This document shows, one piece after another, positions 1-6,809 of a DNA stretch of 8,182 nucleotides. The stretch is from contig SIAZ01000163.1 of the NCBI GenBank assembly GCA_009695405.1, positions 1 through 8,182 on the forward strand, in the 5' to 3' direction. The stretch is from Pedosphaera sp. (GTDB taxonomy: Bacteria > Verrucomicrobiota > Verrucomicrobiia > Limisphaerales > UBA9464). Below the pieces are notes generated by a model that had not been told where the DNA came from, did not search any database, and saw nothing but the letters and a program-made list of their open reading frames with translations. Position 1 is the stretch's first letter. Each line of letters opens with the position of its first letter. The position numbers and the translations under genes are program-made.

Positions 1-88
1 TCGAGGACTCCGGCTCAAACCGCGCCTCCACCACTCGCCATGCCTTGCCAAGCCCGAGCAACTGTCCAAAGGTCTGTTCCGGTGTCAT
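1..88 (-). CDS. ISL3-like transposase, N-terminal 29 codons (partial)
   Basis: On the minus strand an ATG at 88-86 opens a frame that runs off the window edge. It reads M-T-P-E-Q-T-F-G-Q-L-L-G-L-G, then KAWRVVEARFEPESS. The 'LLGLGKAWRVVEA' style start, followed in the family by a zinc-binding N-terminal region, is what I recall of ISL3-type transposases. An in-frame TGA lies four codons upstream of the ATG, so 88 is the earliest ATG. A GGAGG stands 13 bases upstream, a long spacing for a ribosome site. A perfect TTGACA (minus strand, 115-110) lies further upstream, but I see no convincing -10 box at the right distance. Only the N-terminus is visible, so I cannot say whether this copy is intact. 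Confidence 0.7.
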   Translation of the reverse strand, partial: MTPEQTFGQLLGLGKAWRVVEARFEPESS

Positions 89-128
89 CGCTCGGCATCA
101 TCCTCCAGCTGTCAAGCCCCCCCGGTTT

Positions 129-149
129 CACTGGAAATAGCGAGGAACC
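129..149 (-). repeat. Terminal inverted repeat, start side of left IS
   Basis: Read inward on the minus strand it is GGTTCCTC, G, CTA, T, TT, C, CAGTG. The repeat at 7880-7900 has the same blocks, with A, C and T at the three single positions, giving 18 of 21 identities. Position just upstream of a transposase start and just downstream of a transposase end, respectively, is what the two ends of one IS type should show. Confidence 0.75.
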
Positions 150-388
150 AAGATTCAGACCTCAGAAAAACGGTTGTTATGATTCGATTGAATCAATCGT
201 TTTCGGCTTTTGCCTTGCACCCCGCCGTGCGGTCTTTGCTCGCGCGATGACACGGTGAGCTCAGTTCAAATTTTTTGGGAATAGCTAGGGCTGACTCATC
301 CCGAATAACGAAAATGTTGATCGCAGTCGTCGATGAAGTGCCGTTCCCGCCGATTTCCTAAACGCATACCCTTATTTAAATTAATTAG

Positions 389-404
389 TTCTTTAATTAA
401 AGAA
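389..404. repeat. Perfect 16-bp palindrome (possible operator)
   Basis: TTCTTTAATTAAAGAA is a perfect inverted repeat with no spacer. It lies about 130 bases before the start of the gene at 532 and about 20 bases before a candidate -35 box. A symmetric site of this length upstream of a promoter fits a dimeric regulator's operator. It is entirely A+T apart from one G and one C, so chance in an A+T-rich tract is a real alternative. Confidence 0.35.
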
Positions 405-422
405 ATCAGCCATGGATTTAGG

Positions 423-453
423 TTGACCTTTCGAGTTTTCGCGTCGATTGTAT
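423..453 (+). promoter_or_regulatory. Weak candidate sigma70-like promoter for the 532 gene
   Basis: TTGACC at 423-428 matches 5 of 6 bases of the -35 consensus. The best -10 candidate, TTGTAT at 448-453, matches only three positions and sits at a long 19-base spacing. Placement is reasonable (about 70 bases before the ATG and downstream of the palindrome at 389-404), but the -10 is poor, so this is tentative. Confidence 0.2.
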
Positions 454-531
454 CTCCTTAGTTGAGTTCGTTAACTTTCAAGAACCTTACAGTCTGCGTG
501 ACTGAACGGTTCTAAGACAACTTTCCGTTCC

Positions 532-2466
532 ATGATTTGCTCCTGTGCATTGCTTTTGGTCCTGTCGTCGCTCGTGATTTCTGCGGATCCCTTGACTGCA
601 GTCATTGACGCTTTCTGTGGCGTACCCAAAATTCGTATCCCCCTCAGTCCGGATCCCTCGACAATGGGAGTTCTAGAAGGGTCGGACACACTTTTCGGTT
701 CTGATTGGCAGCCTTTACTCCAGTTGACCGGAGGCAACGGGCACCATGATTGGATGGATCCAGCGGGTCGCAGTCAGGCGCGCCGTTTTTACCGAATGTC
801 GCGGGTGCCCCGTCCTCCTCTTGAGATGATGGCCAACTTTCGGCTTACAGATCACTTGGGTGAGTCCCATGAACTCTTCCGTGAAGGAGATGCGCGTGGA
901 GTTGTTTTAGTTTTTACCACAGCGGCGACACTTCCCTCTGTTTGGAACCACCTACGACCGGTCATAGAAACTAATTCTAATTCAGGCCTCCTTTTTTGGA
1001 TTGTGGATCCGGTAGATGACCGTGAAACGCTGGCAAGCGCAGCAAAAGCGGCGGGTATCAACCAGCCCATTCTTCATGATCCTGCGCACTTGGTTTCTCG
1101 CAGTTATGGCGCTGGGCGTGCTGGGGAATCTATCTTGATTGATGGAGCGACAGCAGCGATTTTTTATCGTGGACCGATCGAAGATCATTTGCCCTTTGCC
1201 ACGGGCACCGGTGCCGGAGTACGTCAGACCTATCTTAGCGACGCCATAAAACAGTTTTTAACGGATCAACCCGCTTTGGTAGCGTTTGCTCAAGCCTCAG
1301 GACCTTTGCTTCCTCTCCCACAGGCTTCAGTTGCCGATTATGCCACCGTCATTGCGCCACTTTTGCAGACGAAGTGCGTGACCTGCCATAAGCCGGGCGA
1401 CATTGGCACCTTTGCAATGGTCGACCATTCCTCAGTGGCCGCTCGATCCTCTTTAATTCGAGCCAACGTATTGGAAGGTCTTATGCCGCCCTGGCATGCG
1501 GATCCTGCGCATCAACGCTTTTCTAATGACTTTTCGCTGACACCCAAAGAGCAGGAGACTCTGGTCGCTTGGATCGATGCGGGGGCACCCAAGGGACTAA
1601 GTGCAGACCCGTTGGCTGCTGTACCACCCGCGCCGAATGAGTGGCCGCTAGGTAAGCCTGATTTGATTCTCAAAATCGCTAAGCAGACCATTCAAGCTAA
1701 TGGTGAAATGCCCTATGCCTATCTCTTCATTACTAATACTTTGACGACGAATGCTTGGATCCGTGCTACAGCGGTCAAGCCCAGTAACCGCGCCGTGGTA
1801 CATCACGCTTTGATCTTCCAAGTTAATCCGGGATCTCTGTCATCCATGTTTTCGCAGGTTGCTGCCATTCAGGGTGGACTCGCCGGGTATTTCGCTGGGT
1901 TTGTCCCCGGTATGAAACAAGTTTTTTATCCTGAAGGAACCGGTAAGAAATTAGTGGCGCGTAGCCTTCTTGTCTTTCAGATGCACTACACTCCGAATGG
2001 TTCGGAGACCACCGACACAACTGAGTTGGGGTTATATCTCACTTCAACGCCCCCCAATACAGAGCTAACCACTGGGGCAATCTACTCCACTGCCATTAGT
2101 ATTGCACCGGGCGAAAAACGAAATCGGATCGCTGCCGAAAAAACGTTTGTAACCGCGATCGATGTCCATGAGTTAAGTCCGCACATGCATTACCGAGGCT
2201 ACGCTATGCGGTTTGAAGCCGTCCTACCCGACGGATCATCCCAAGTGCTTCTCAATGTGCCAAAGTACGACTTTGCTTGGCAGGCCCTTTATCGATTGGA
2301 GCAACCGATTCGCTTGCCTGCAGGTTCTAAAATCAAACTGACTGGGGCCTTCGATAATTCGCGTTTTAATCCCTTTAATCCTAACCCAGCGGCACAGGTT
2401 AAGTTCGGCCAGCAAACCGATGACGAGATGTTCGTTGGTTACTTAAATTATACGGAAGCTCGCTAA
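532..2466 (+). CDS. Secreted redoxin-like / cytochrome c / copper type II monooxygenase fusion protein
   Basis: 644 residues, probably exported. Order seen: hydrophobic N-terminus (about 6-18); a segment with W59-Q-P and F86-Y-R (about 46-93) of the sort common in verrucomicrobial secreted proteins; a thioredoxin-fold-like region (about 98-245); a c-type heme site C282-V-T-C-H286 with possible axial Met318 in MPPWH; and a C-terminal domain resembling peptidylglycine hydroxylating monooxygenase. The copper ligands of that family are all recognisable: H424-H425, H485 in QMHYT, H551-M-H553, and M633 in DEMFVGY. Inference: the heme may pass electrons to the copper centre, in place of or together with ascorbate; the substrate is unknown. 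The redoxin region lacks the CxxC (T129-T-A-A-T-L-P where Cys is expected), so it is unlikely to be a thiol oxidoreductase. Start: the ATG at 532 leaves no positive charge before the hydrophobic stretch. The frame is open back to 502, where a CTG would add Lys and Arg, so the true start is uncertain. No Shine-Dalgarno sequence is seen. Confidence 0.85.
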   Translation: MICSCALLLVLSSLVISADPLTAVIDAFCGVPKIRIPLSPDPSTMGVLEGSDTLFGSDWQPLLQLTGGNGHHDWMDPAGRSQARRFYRMSRVPRPPLEMMANFRLTDHLGESHELFREGDARGVVLVFTTAATLPSVWNHLRPVIETNSNSGLLFWIVDPVDDRETLASAAKAAGINQPILHDPAHLVSRSYGAGRAGESILIDGATAAIFYRGPIEDHLPFATGTGAGVRQTYLSDAIKQFLTDQPALVAFAQASGPLLPLPQASVADYATVIAPLLQTKCVTCHKPGDIGTFAMVDHSSVAARSSLIRANVLEGLMPPWHADPAHQRFSNDFSLTPKEQETLVAWIDAGAPKGLSADPLAAVPPAPNEWPLGKPDLILKIAKQTIQANGEMPYAYLFITNTLTTNAWIRATAVKPSNRAVVHHALIFQVNPGSLSSMFSQVAAIQGGLAGYFAGFVPGMKQVFYPEGTGKKLVARSLLVFQMHYTPNGSETTDTTELGLYLTSTPPNTELTTGAIYSTAISIAPGEKRNRIAAEKTFVTAIDVHELSPHMHYRGYAMRFEAVLPDGSSQVLLNVPKYDFAWQALYRLEQPIRLPAGSKIKLTGAFDNSRFNPFNPNPAAQVKFGQQTDDEMFVGYLNYTEAR

Positions 2467-2536
2467 GACCTGCACTGGCGGGCACTTAAAACGGCGGGTC
2501 GGCGTCGTGAACTGAGCAGCGAGTCTATTGCCAGAC

Positions 2537-4351
2537 TTAGGTTGTGGCGTTAGGAGAATTCAGAGGCATACGTTTCCAAGCCCGTAAACGCTTGAGTTCC
2601 TCTAAAATCACTAAACGCTCCGCATCACCAAGAATTGGATCGGCAACCTGCCCAATATTTAGCGCGATTTGCTGCTCAATCCAGTGATCGCGCAGGCGCC
2701 GAACAACATCGCTCAGCTGTCTTTCTGGTTCAGGTATTTCTCGTTGTTCAGTCGCCGTTTCTGTAATCAATCCTTGGGCAAAATCATCCCCTTCGAAGTG
2801 ACTATGCAAGGCCGGTACATCGCCTCCCGTTTGGAAATAGGTAGCTAAGATCCGACGGACGGCGGGGTTGGCAATCCAATCGGGTTCGAGCAGGGAAGCG
2901 GCAAAATCCCGAAGATCTGGGGTCAGCAGGACGAACTTGAGCAGCCAGAGCTCAGCATTGCTGGGTCGAACCGATTCTTCGAGGTGCGCTCTCTCAAGAA
3001 TTTCGTCTGGAGGATCCTCCGATGACTCGGGGCGCACTGGCTTTCGCGCTGCCGCTTCTAGCTTGCGAAACTCGGCACGGACCGCGTTCACGTCGACTCC
3101 TAAGCGTTGGGCTGTGCGTTGGGCATAGGTATCGGTTAGAACGGCATTCCCCGATTTTCGCAAAGCTTCAGCCATTGATCTCAGAACAATCAGACGGCCA
3201 CGGTCGGATGAGGTCTCGTTTTCGGCACCAAGATGGTGCAAGTAGAAATCGAAGAACCCCACTGCCCGGCCCAGGACCTGACGAAAGGCATCAGCCCCCT
3301 GAGACCGGATTAAGGTGTCTGGATCGTCGGGTGCCAAAATGCTAGCAACTCGGATAGCGACACCAGAGGAAAGGAGTCCGTCTAGGGCGCGCACTGTGGC
3401 GGCCCGACCTGCTTTATCGCCGTCAAAACAAAGGATTACTTCGTCGGTATAGCGTTTAAGGATCCGCCCGTGGTCGGAGGTAAGCGCGGTTCCTTGAGGA
3501 GCGACGACGTTCCGAATCCCGGCGGAATGACAGGCGATTGTATCTAACTGACCCTCGGCTATGATCGCGTGCCCGGCGTCTAAGATAGCACGCTTGGCCT
3601 TATCAAGAGCAAACAGGACTCGCCCCTTAGAAAAGAGAGGCGTTTCCGGTGAATTAACATATTTACCCTGTTTTTCGTCCCCCTGAAGTATCCGTGCACT
3701 GAAAGCAATGACCCGCCCCTGTTCGTCGCAGATTGGAAAAATGAGTCGCCCGCGAAAGCGGTCATACCATCCACCCGAATCACGGCGGAGGATCAGGCCT
3801 GCCTGCTCGCACAGCTCCGGTGAAAACCCCTTTGATTTTGCCCAGTTAACCGAGTCATCCCACGAATCAGGTGCAGCTCCCATCCGAAACTCTTTAATAG
3901 CATCGGCTGAGACGCCACGCCGCTCTAAATAAGTCCGTGCTACTTCGCCGGCTGCTTCACCCGAGAGACACTGTTGCCAGCGGACCGTAATGGCCTCGTG
4001 CAACTTGAGCAGCTGTTCCTTGATCGAACGCTGCACTTGGATGGCAGGGTCATTATCGAACTCCAAGGTAATCCGCGCTCGATCCGCGAGACGTCGAACG
4101 GCCTCCATGAAGTCCAAATTTTCAAATGCTTTAACGAAAGAGAAAACATCGCCGCCCTTGCCACAGCCGAAGCAGCGAAAGATCTGACGAGAAGGATTCA
4201 CGTTAAAGCTCGGGGATCGTTCCTTATGAAAGGGGCAAAGGCAGACAAAGTTCGCGCCATTGCGTTTCAGCGGCACATAAGAACCGATGACGTCGACAAT
4301 ATCATTCGCTGAGCGGATTTGTTCGAGTGTCGTTGGAGAAACCAAAGGCAT
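2537..4351 (-). CDS. dnaG: DNA primase DnaG
   Basis: 604 residues; makes the RNA primers for lagging-strand DNA synthesis at the replication fork. N-terminal CHC2 zinc domain with C39, H42, C60 and C63 (CPFH ... CFGC). Central TOPRIM catalytic domain with E266 in EGQLD and D310/D312 in CFDGDKAG, one residue off E. coli numbering (E265, D309, D311). The C-terminal part (about 460-604) is helical and looks like the DnaB helicase-binding domain. I chose the ATG at 4351-4349, beginning MPLVSPTTLEQIRS, because the primase family begins just before this 'I..AxDIVDVI' helix. The frame is open further upstream to 4495, but the extra 48 residues have no family-like content. No Shine-Dalgarno sequence precedes the ATG. 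The gene is convergent with the monooxygenase (70-base gap, no clear terminator) and divergent from aroK, so it is not in the rpsU-dnaG-rpoD arrangement of E. coli. It appears intact. Confidence 0.96.
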   Translation of the reverse strand: MPLVSPTTLEQIRSANDIVDVIGSYVPLKRNGANFVCLCPFHKERSPSFNVNPSRQIFRCFGCGKGGDVFSFVKAFENLDFMEAVRRLADRARITLEFDNDPAIQVQRSIKEQLLKLHEAITVRWQQCLSGEAAGEVARTYLERRGVSADAIKEFRMGAAPDSWDDSVNWAKSKGFSPELCEQAGLILRRDSGGWYDRFRGRLIFPICDEQGRVIAFSARILQGDEKQGKYVNSPETPLFSKGRVLFALDKAKRAILDAGHAIIAEGQLDTIACHSAGIRNVVAPQGTALTSDHGRILKRYTDEVILCFDGDKAGRAATVRALDGLLSSGVAIRVASILAPDDPDTLIRSQGADAFRQVLGRAVGFFDFYLHHLGAENETSSDRGRLIVLRSMAEALRKSGNAVLTDTYAQRTAQRLGVDVNAVRAEFRKLEAAARKPVRPESSEDPPDEILERAHLEESVRPSNAELWLLKFVLLTPDLRDFAASLLEPDWIANPAVRRILATYFQTGGDVPALHSHFEGDDFAQGLITETATEQREIPEPERQLSDVVRRLRDHWIEQQIALNIGQVADPILGDAERLVILEELKRLRAWKRMPLNSPNATT

Positions 4352-4601
4352 GACTTGGAGAAGAGAGTCTACCAAAACTGCGCGCTGGGACGATCCAGAA
4401 AAACAGAAAGATATCCACAATCCGCGCTTCTTTTGGGAACAATGGCTTGTCCGACAGCAGGAAAAATTTAAAGAGACAGGCACCAAATTTCGCACTAACG
4501 CAGAAATTATCTTGGATCGAAAATCCTCTCGTTCGACCTGACCGCAAAGACCGACCCTGCCTCTTCTTGTTCCAACGTCAGTTTAGGGCTAATCTGGCGC
4601 T
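4352..4601. other. Divergent intergenic region between dnaG and aroK
   Basis: This 250-base stretch should carry the promoters for dnaG (leftward) and aroK-pgi (rightward). On the minus strand GATAAT at 4511-4506 is a good -10 match, but its -35 position is poor. I found no convincing promoter for aroK. Frames open through here on both strands are extensions or shadows without family similarity. Confidence 0.4.
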
Positions 4602-5189
4602 GTGCTTACGTCGCGACACTACCGCAATATCGCTCTTGTTGGTTTTATGGGCGTAGGAAAGTCCACGGTCGGACAGATTCTTGCGGCAACTCTGGAGTTT
4701 GAGTTTCTCGATACCGATCGGTCAATTGAAGCCAAAGCGGGGTACCGTATAACCGAGATTTTTAAACACGAAGGAGAGTCTGCTTTTCGAGACATGGAGA
4801 TTCAGCTCATTTCCGAATTAGAAACTCGTTCCGGATTGGTCATTTCCACTGGCGGCGGATGCATCGTCCGGCCCGAAAATTTAGCATCACTTCGGCGGCA
4901 CTCCCTGATTGTTTGCCTCTGGGCATCACCCTCAACTATTTATGAGCGAGTTCGGCACCAGACGCATCGCCCTTTGCTTCAGACACCCGATTCTTTAGCG
5001 AAAATTAACGAACTTCTTGAGATTCGGCGTCCATCTTATCAGGAAGCGGACATTCTTGTCGGTGTTGACTTTCGCGGTGCAAGCGATACGGCCCGGCATG
5101 TCGCGGGGAGCTTCCGTCGCTTGCAAATGTCACTTCCACCCACTGTTTCTCTAGGGGTGGCTCCACTCACCAAGGTTATCCCTTCCTAA
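4602..5189 (+). CDS. aroK: Shikimate kinase
   Basis: 195 residues; phosphorylates shikimate at the 3-hydroxyl with ATP, a cytoplasmic step toward chorismate and the aromatic amino acids. Visible motifs: Walker A G14-F-M-G-V-G-K-S21; D37-T-D39 and R63 (FRDME) for magnesium/shikimate binding; the G84-G-G86 loop; R123 in the mobile lid (HRPLL); and R142 in the adenine/substrate region (EIRRPSY). The start is GTG at 4602. An in-frame TAA sits at 4590-4592, and the next ATG is inside the P-loop, so no other common start codon would keep the enzyme whole. No clear Shine-Dalgarno is present. The last 20 or so residues extend slightly beyond the usual fold. Only 27 bases separate it from pgi on the same strand, so the two are probably co-transcribed. 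AroK versus AroL cannot be told apart here. Confidence 0.95.
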   Translation: MLTSRHYRNIALVGFMGVGKSTVGQILAATLEFEFLDTDRSIEAKAGYRITEIFKHEGESAFRDMEIQLISELETRSGLVISTGGGCIVRPENLASLRRHSLIVCLWASPSTIYERVRHQTHRPLLQTPDSLAKINELLEIRRPSYQEADILVGVDFRGASDTARHVAGSFRRLQMSLPPTVSLGVAPLTKVIPS

Positions 5190-5216
5190 CCTCTCTTTTA
5201 TTTTTATAGTCTCACA

Positions 5217-6809
5217 ATGACTGTCTCAAAAAATGTTCTCTGGTCGCGGTTTCAAAATTACTATTTGGATTGTCCAACTCTCGGTCTTGCACTCGACATT
5301 AGCCGAGTCGTGTTCCCTGACGACTTCCATTCAAAAATGGAACGTCCAATTCAAAAAGCCTTAATCGCCATGGCTGAACTGGAAAAGGGCGGAATAGCCA
5401 ATCCAGATGAACGTCGTATGGTCGGCCATTACTGGTTGCGAAATCCGCAACTGGCTCCGACAAAAAGGCTAACTTCTGAAATCGAACGGATGCAGGCCGA
5501 CGTCCAGGACTTCGTTCTTAGTGTGCATAGCGGGACTATTGGAGGTGAAAGTGGGTCCTTCTTAAATCTCCTAATCATCGGAATTGGAGGCTCCGCCCTA
5601 GGCCCACAATTCCTTGCCCGCGCCTTGGGAAATCCAAGCACCGACCGGCTCAAACCTTATTTTTTCGACAACACTGATCCAGACGGTATGGATATTACCT
5701 TAGCGTCTCTCGCTGGACAGTTAGGGCGGACATTAGTTTTGGTCATTTCTAAATCAGGAGGCACCCCTGAAACCCGAAACGGGATGTTGGAAGCGCACGC
5801 GGCATTTACGCGTGACGGATTAGATTTTGCTAAGCATGTCGTCGCAATCACTGGGTTTAAAAGTGCTCTCCATAACACCGCCACTGCGGCTCAATGGCTG
5901 GGAATATTTCCAATGTGGGATTGGGTGGGAGGTCGGACCAGTTCACTGAGCGCCGTAGGGCTTCTGCCGGCCGCACTTCAAGGGATCGATATTACCACTC
6001 TCCTCAACGGAGCTCGAGAATGTGATGAGGTGACCCGATCTACGGTCAGTCGAACAAATCCAGCCGCACAATTAGCCCTGATGTGGTATTTTCTCGGCGA
6101 AGGGCGTGGCGCACGGGACATGGTCATGTTGCCCTATAAAGATCGGCTCGAATTCTTCTCGAAATATCTTCAACAACTGGTGATGGAATCGCTGGGTAAA
6201 GAGCTCGACTTAGAAGGTAAAATCGTCAACCAAGGCCTCTCTGTCTACGGCAATAAAGGCTCCACAGACCAACACGCCTACCTACAACAGCTTCGAGATG
6301 GGCTTTCCAATTTCTTTGTTGTTTTCATTGAGGTTCTAAAAGATCGAGACACACCCAGTCCTGAAATGGAACCTGGCATTACCAGCGGTGATTTTCTGAA
6401 TGGATTTCTCCTAGGGACCCGTAGTGCACTCTACGAGAAGGGGCGACAGAGTTTGACGCTGACTGTCCAAGATGCATCAGCCTTTACCGTAGGATGCCTT
6501 ATAGCTTTGTTTGAACGAGCCGTTGGGCTTTACGCTACGCTTGTAAACATAAATGCCTATCACCAACCGGGGGTGGAAGCTGGAAAGCAAGTTGCTGCTA
6601 TTGTTCTAAATCTTCAAAATAAAGCGGCAAGGCATCTCGCAGTTCATACGGATTGCTCTTTTTCGGCCTCTGCCTTAGCGGAAGCAATCGGAGACGCCGA
6701 CTCTGCTGAGATGCTCTATAAAATCTGTACCCGACTGGCGGCTAATAAACGGATCGTTCGAAGAGTAGGTGGATGCGGACCAGAGGCACTCTTTCAAGCA
6801 CTCGGCTAG
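5217..6809 (+). CDS. pgi: Glucose-6-phosphate isomerase, cyanobacterial/plastid type
   Basis: 530 residues; interconverts glucose 6-phosphate and fructose 6-phosphate in glycolysis and gluconeogenesis. Two SIS-type sugar-phosphate domains are visible: G122-I-G-G-S-A-L-G, the phosphate loop S178-K-S-G-G-T, and G238-G-R-T-S-S. Catalytic candidates are E324 (MESLGKE), H353 (STDQHAY) and K457 (PGVEAGK). The signature has Thr after GGR where the common bacterial signature has Phe or Tyr. The blocks 'DWVGGRTS..SAVGLLPAALQGI' and 'GNKGSTDQHAYLQQLRDG' match what I remember of cyanobacterial and plant plastid enzymes, and the length (about 530) fits that group too. The ATG at 5217 follows a pyrimidine-rich stretch without Shine-Dalgarno. 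It follows aroK by 27 bases, and its TAG stop overlaps the stop of the convergent kinase gene in a shared CTAG. It appears intact. Confidence 0.96.
   Translation: MTVSKNVLWSRFQNYYLDCPTLGLALDISRVVFPDDFHSKMERPIQKALIAMAELEKGGIANPDERRMVGHYWLRNPQLAPTKRLTSEIERMQADVQDFVLSVHSGTIGGESGSFLNLLIIGIGGSALGPQFLARALGNPSTDRLKPYFFDNTDPDGMDITLASLAGQLGRTLVLVISKSGGTPETRNGMLEAHAAFTRDGLDFAKHVVAITGFKSALHNTATAAQWLGIFPMWDWVGGRTSSLSAVGLLPAALQGIDITTLLNGARECDEVTRSTVSRTNPAAQLALMWYFLGEGRGARDMVMLPYKDRLEFFSKYLQQLVMESLGKELDLEGKIVNQGLSVYGNKGSTDQHAYLQQLRDGLSNFFVVFIEVLKDRDTPSPEMEPGITSGDFLNGFLLGTRSALYEKGRQSLTLTVQDASAFTVGCLIALFERAVGLYATLVNINAYHQPGVEAGKQVAAIVLNLQNKAARHLAVHTDCSFSASALAEAIGDADSAEMLYKICTRLAANKRIVRRVGGCGPEALFQALG

Larger units (their letters stand above)
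1..149 (-). mobile_element. Start-side end of an ISL3-like insertion sequence (cut by window edge)
   Basis: This stretch holds the transposase start (minus strand, from 88 down to the window edge) and, just upstream of it, a terminal inverted repeat at 129-149. That repeat matches 18 of 21 positions of a repeat at 7880-7900, next to a second transposase of the same type. The outer boundary is therefore placed at 149/150. The flanking 8 bases (150-157, AAGATTCA) would be one copy of the target duplication if this family's usual 8-bp duplication applies; the partner lies outside the window. Family assignment rests on the transposase N-terminus and on the C-terminal motifs of the second copy; it is an inference, since most of this element is missing. 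Confidence 0.75.
150..531. other. Non-coding region between IS end and monooxygenase gene
   Basis: About 380 bases with no gene I can support; short frames here have no recognisable product. It contains a small hairpin (CGATTG-AAT-CAATCG, 185-199) followed by TTTT, a 16-bp palindrome (389-404) within an A+T-rich tract starting near 371, and a possible promoter (423-453). It probably holds the upstream control region of the gene at 532, now adjoining an insertion sequence. Confidence 0.5.

Noticed and set aside
185..199. Hairpin CGATTG-AAT-CAATCG followed by TTTT as a terminator
   Set aside because: The stem is only 6 bp, half A-T, the T-run is interrupted by CGGC, and no gene ends just upstream on the plus strand.
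40..258. Plus-strand open frame near the left edge
   Set aside because: It runs antisense through the transposase start and across the IS terminal repeat; no recognisable product.
275..291. GGGAATAGCTAGGG resembling the IS terminal repeat (GGAAATAGCGAGG)
   Set aside because: The similarity is short, lacks the CAGTG and GGTTCCTC blocks in register, and has no transposase remnant beside it.
2467..2536. Inverted repeat AGTCT-ATTGCC-AGACT between the convergent genes as a shared terminator
   Set aside because: The stem is 5 bp with no T-run on either side; too weak to call.
4352..4495. 48-residue N-terminal extension of DnaG in the open frame
   Set aside because: It has no family-like content, and starting at 4351 places the catalytic residues within one position of E. 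coli DnaG numbering.
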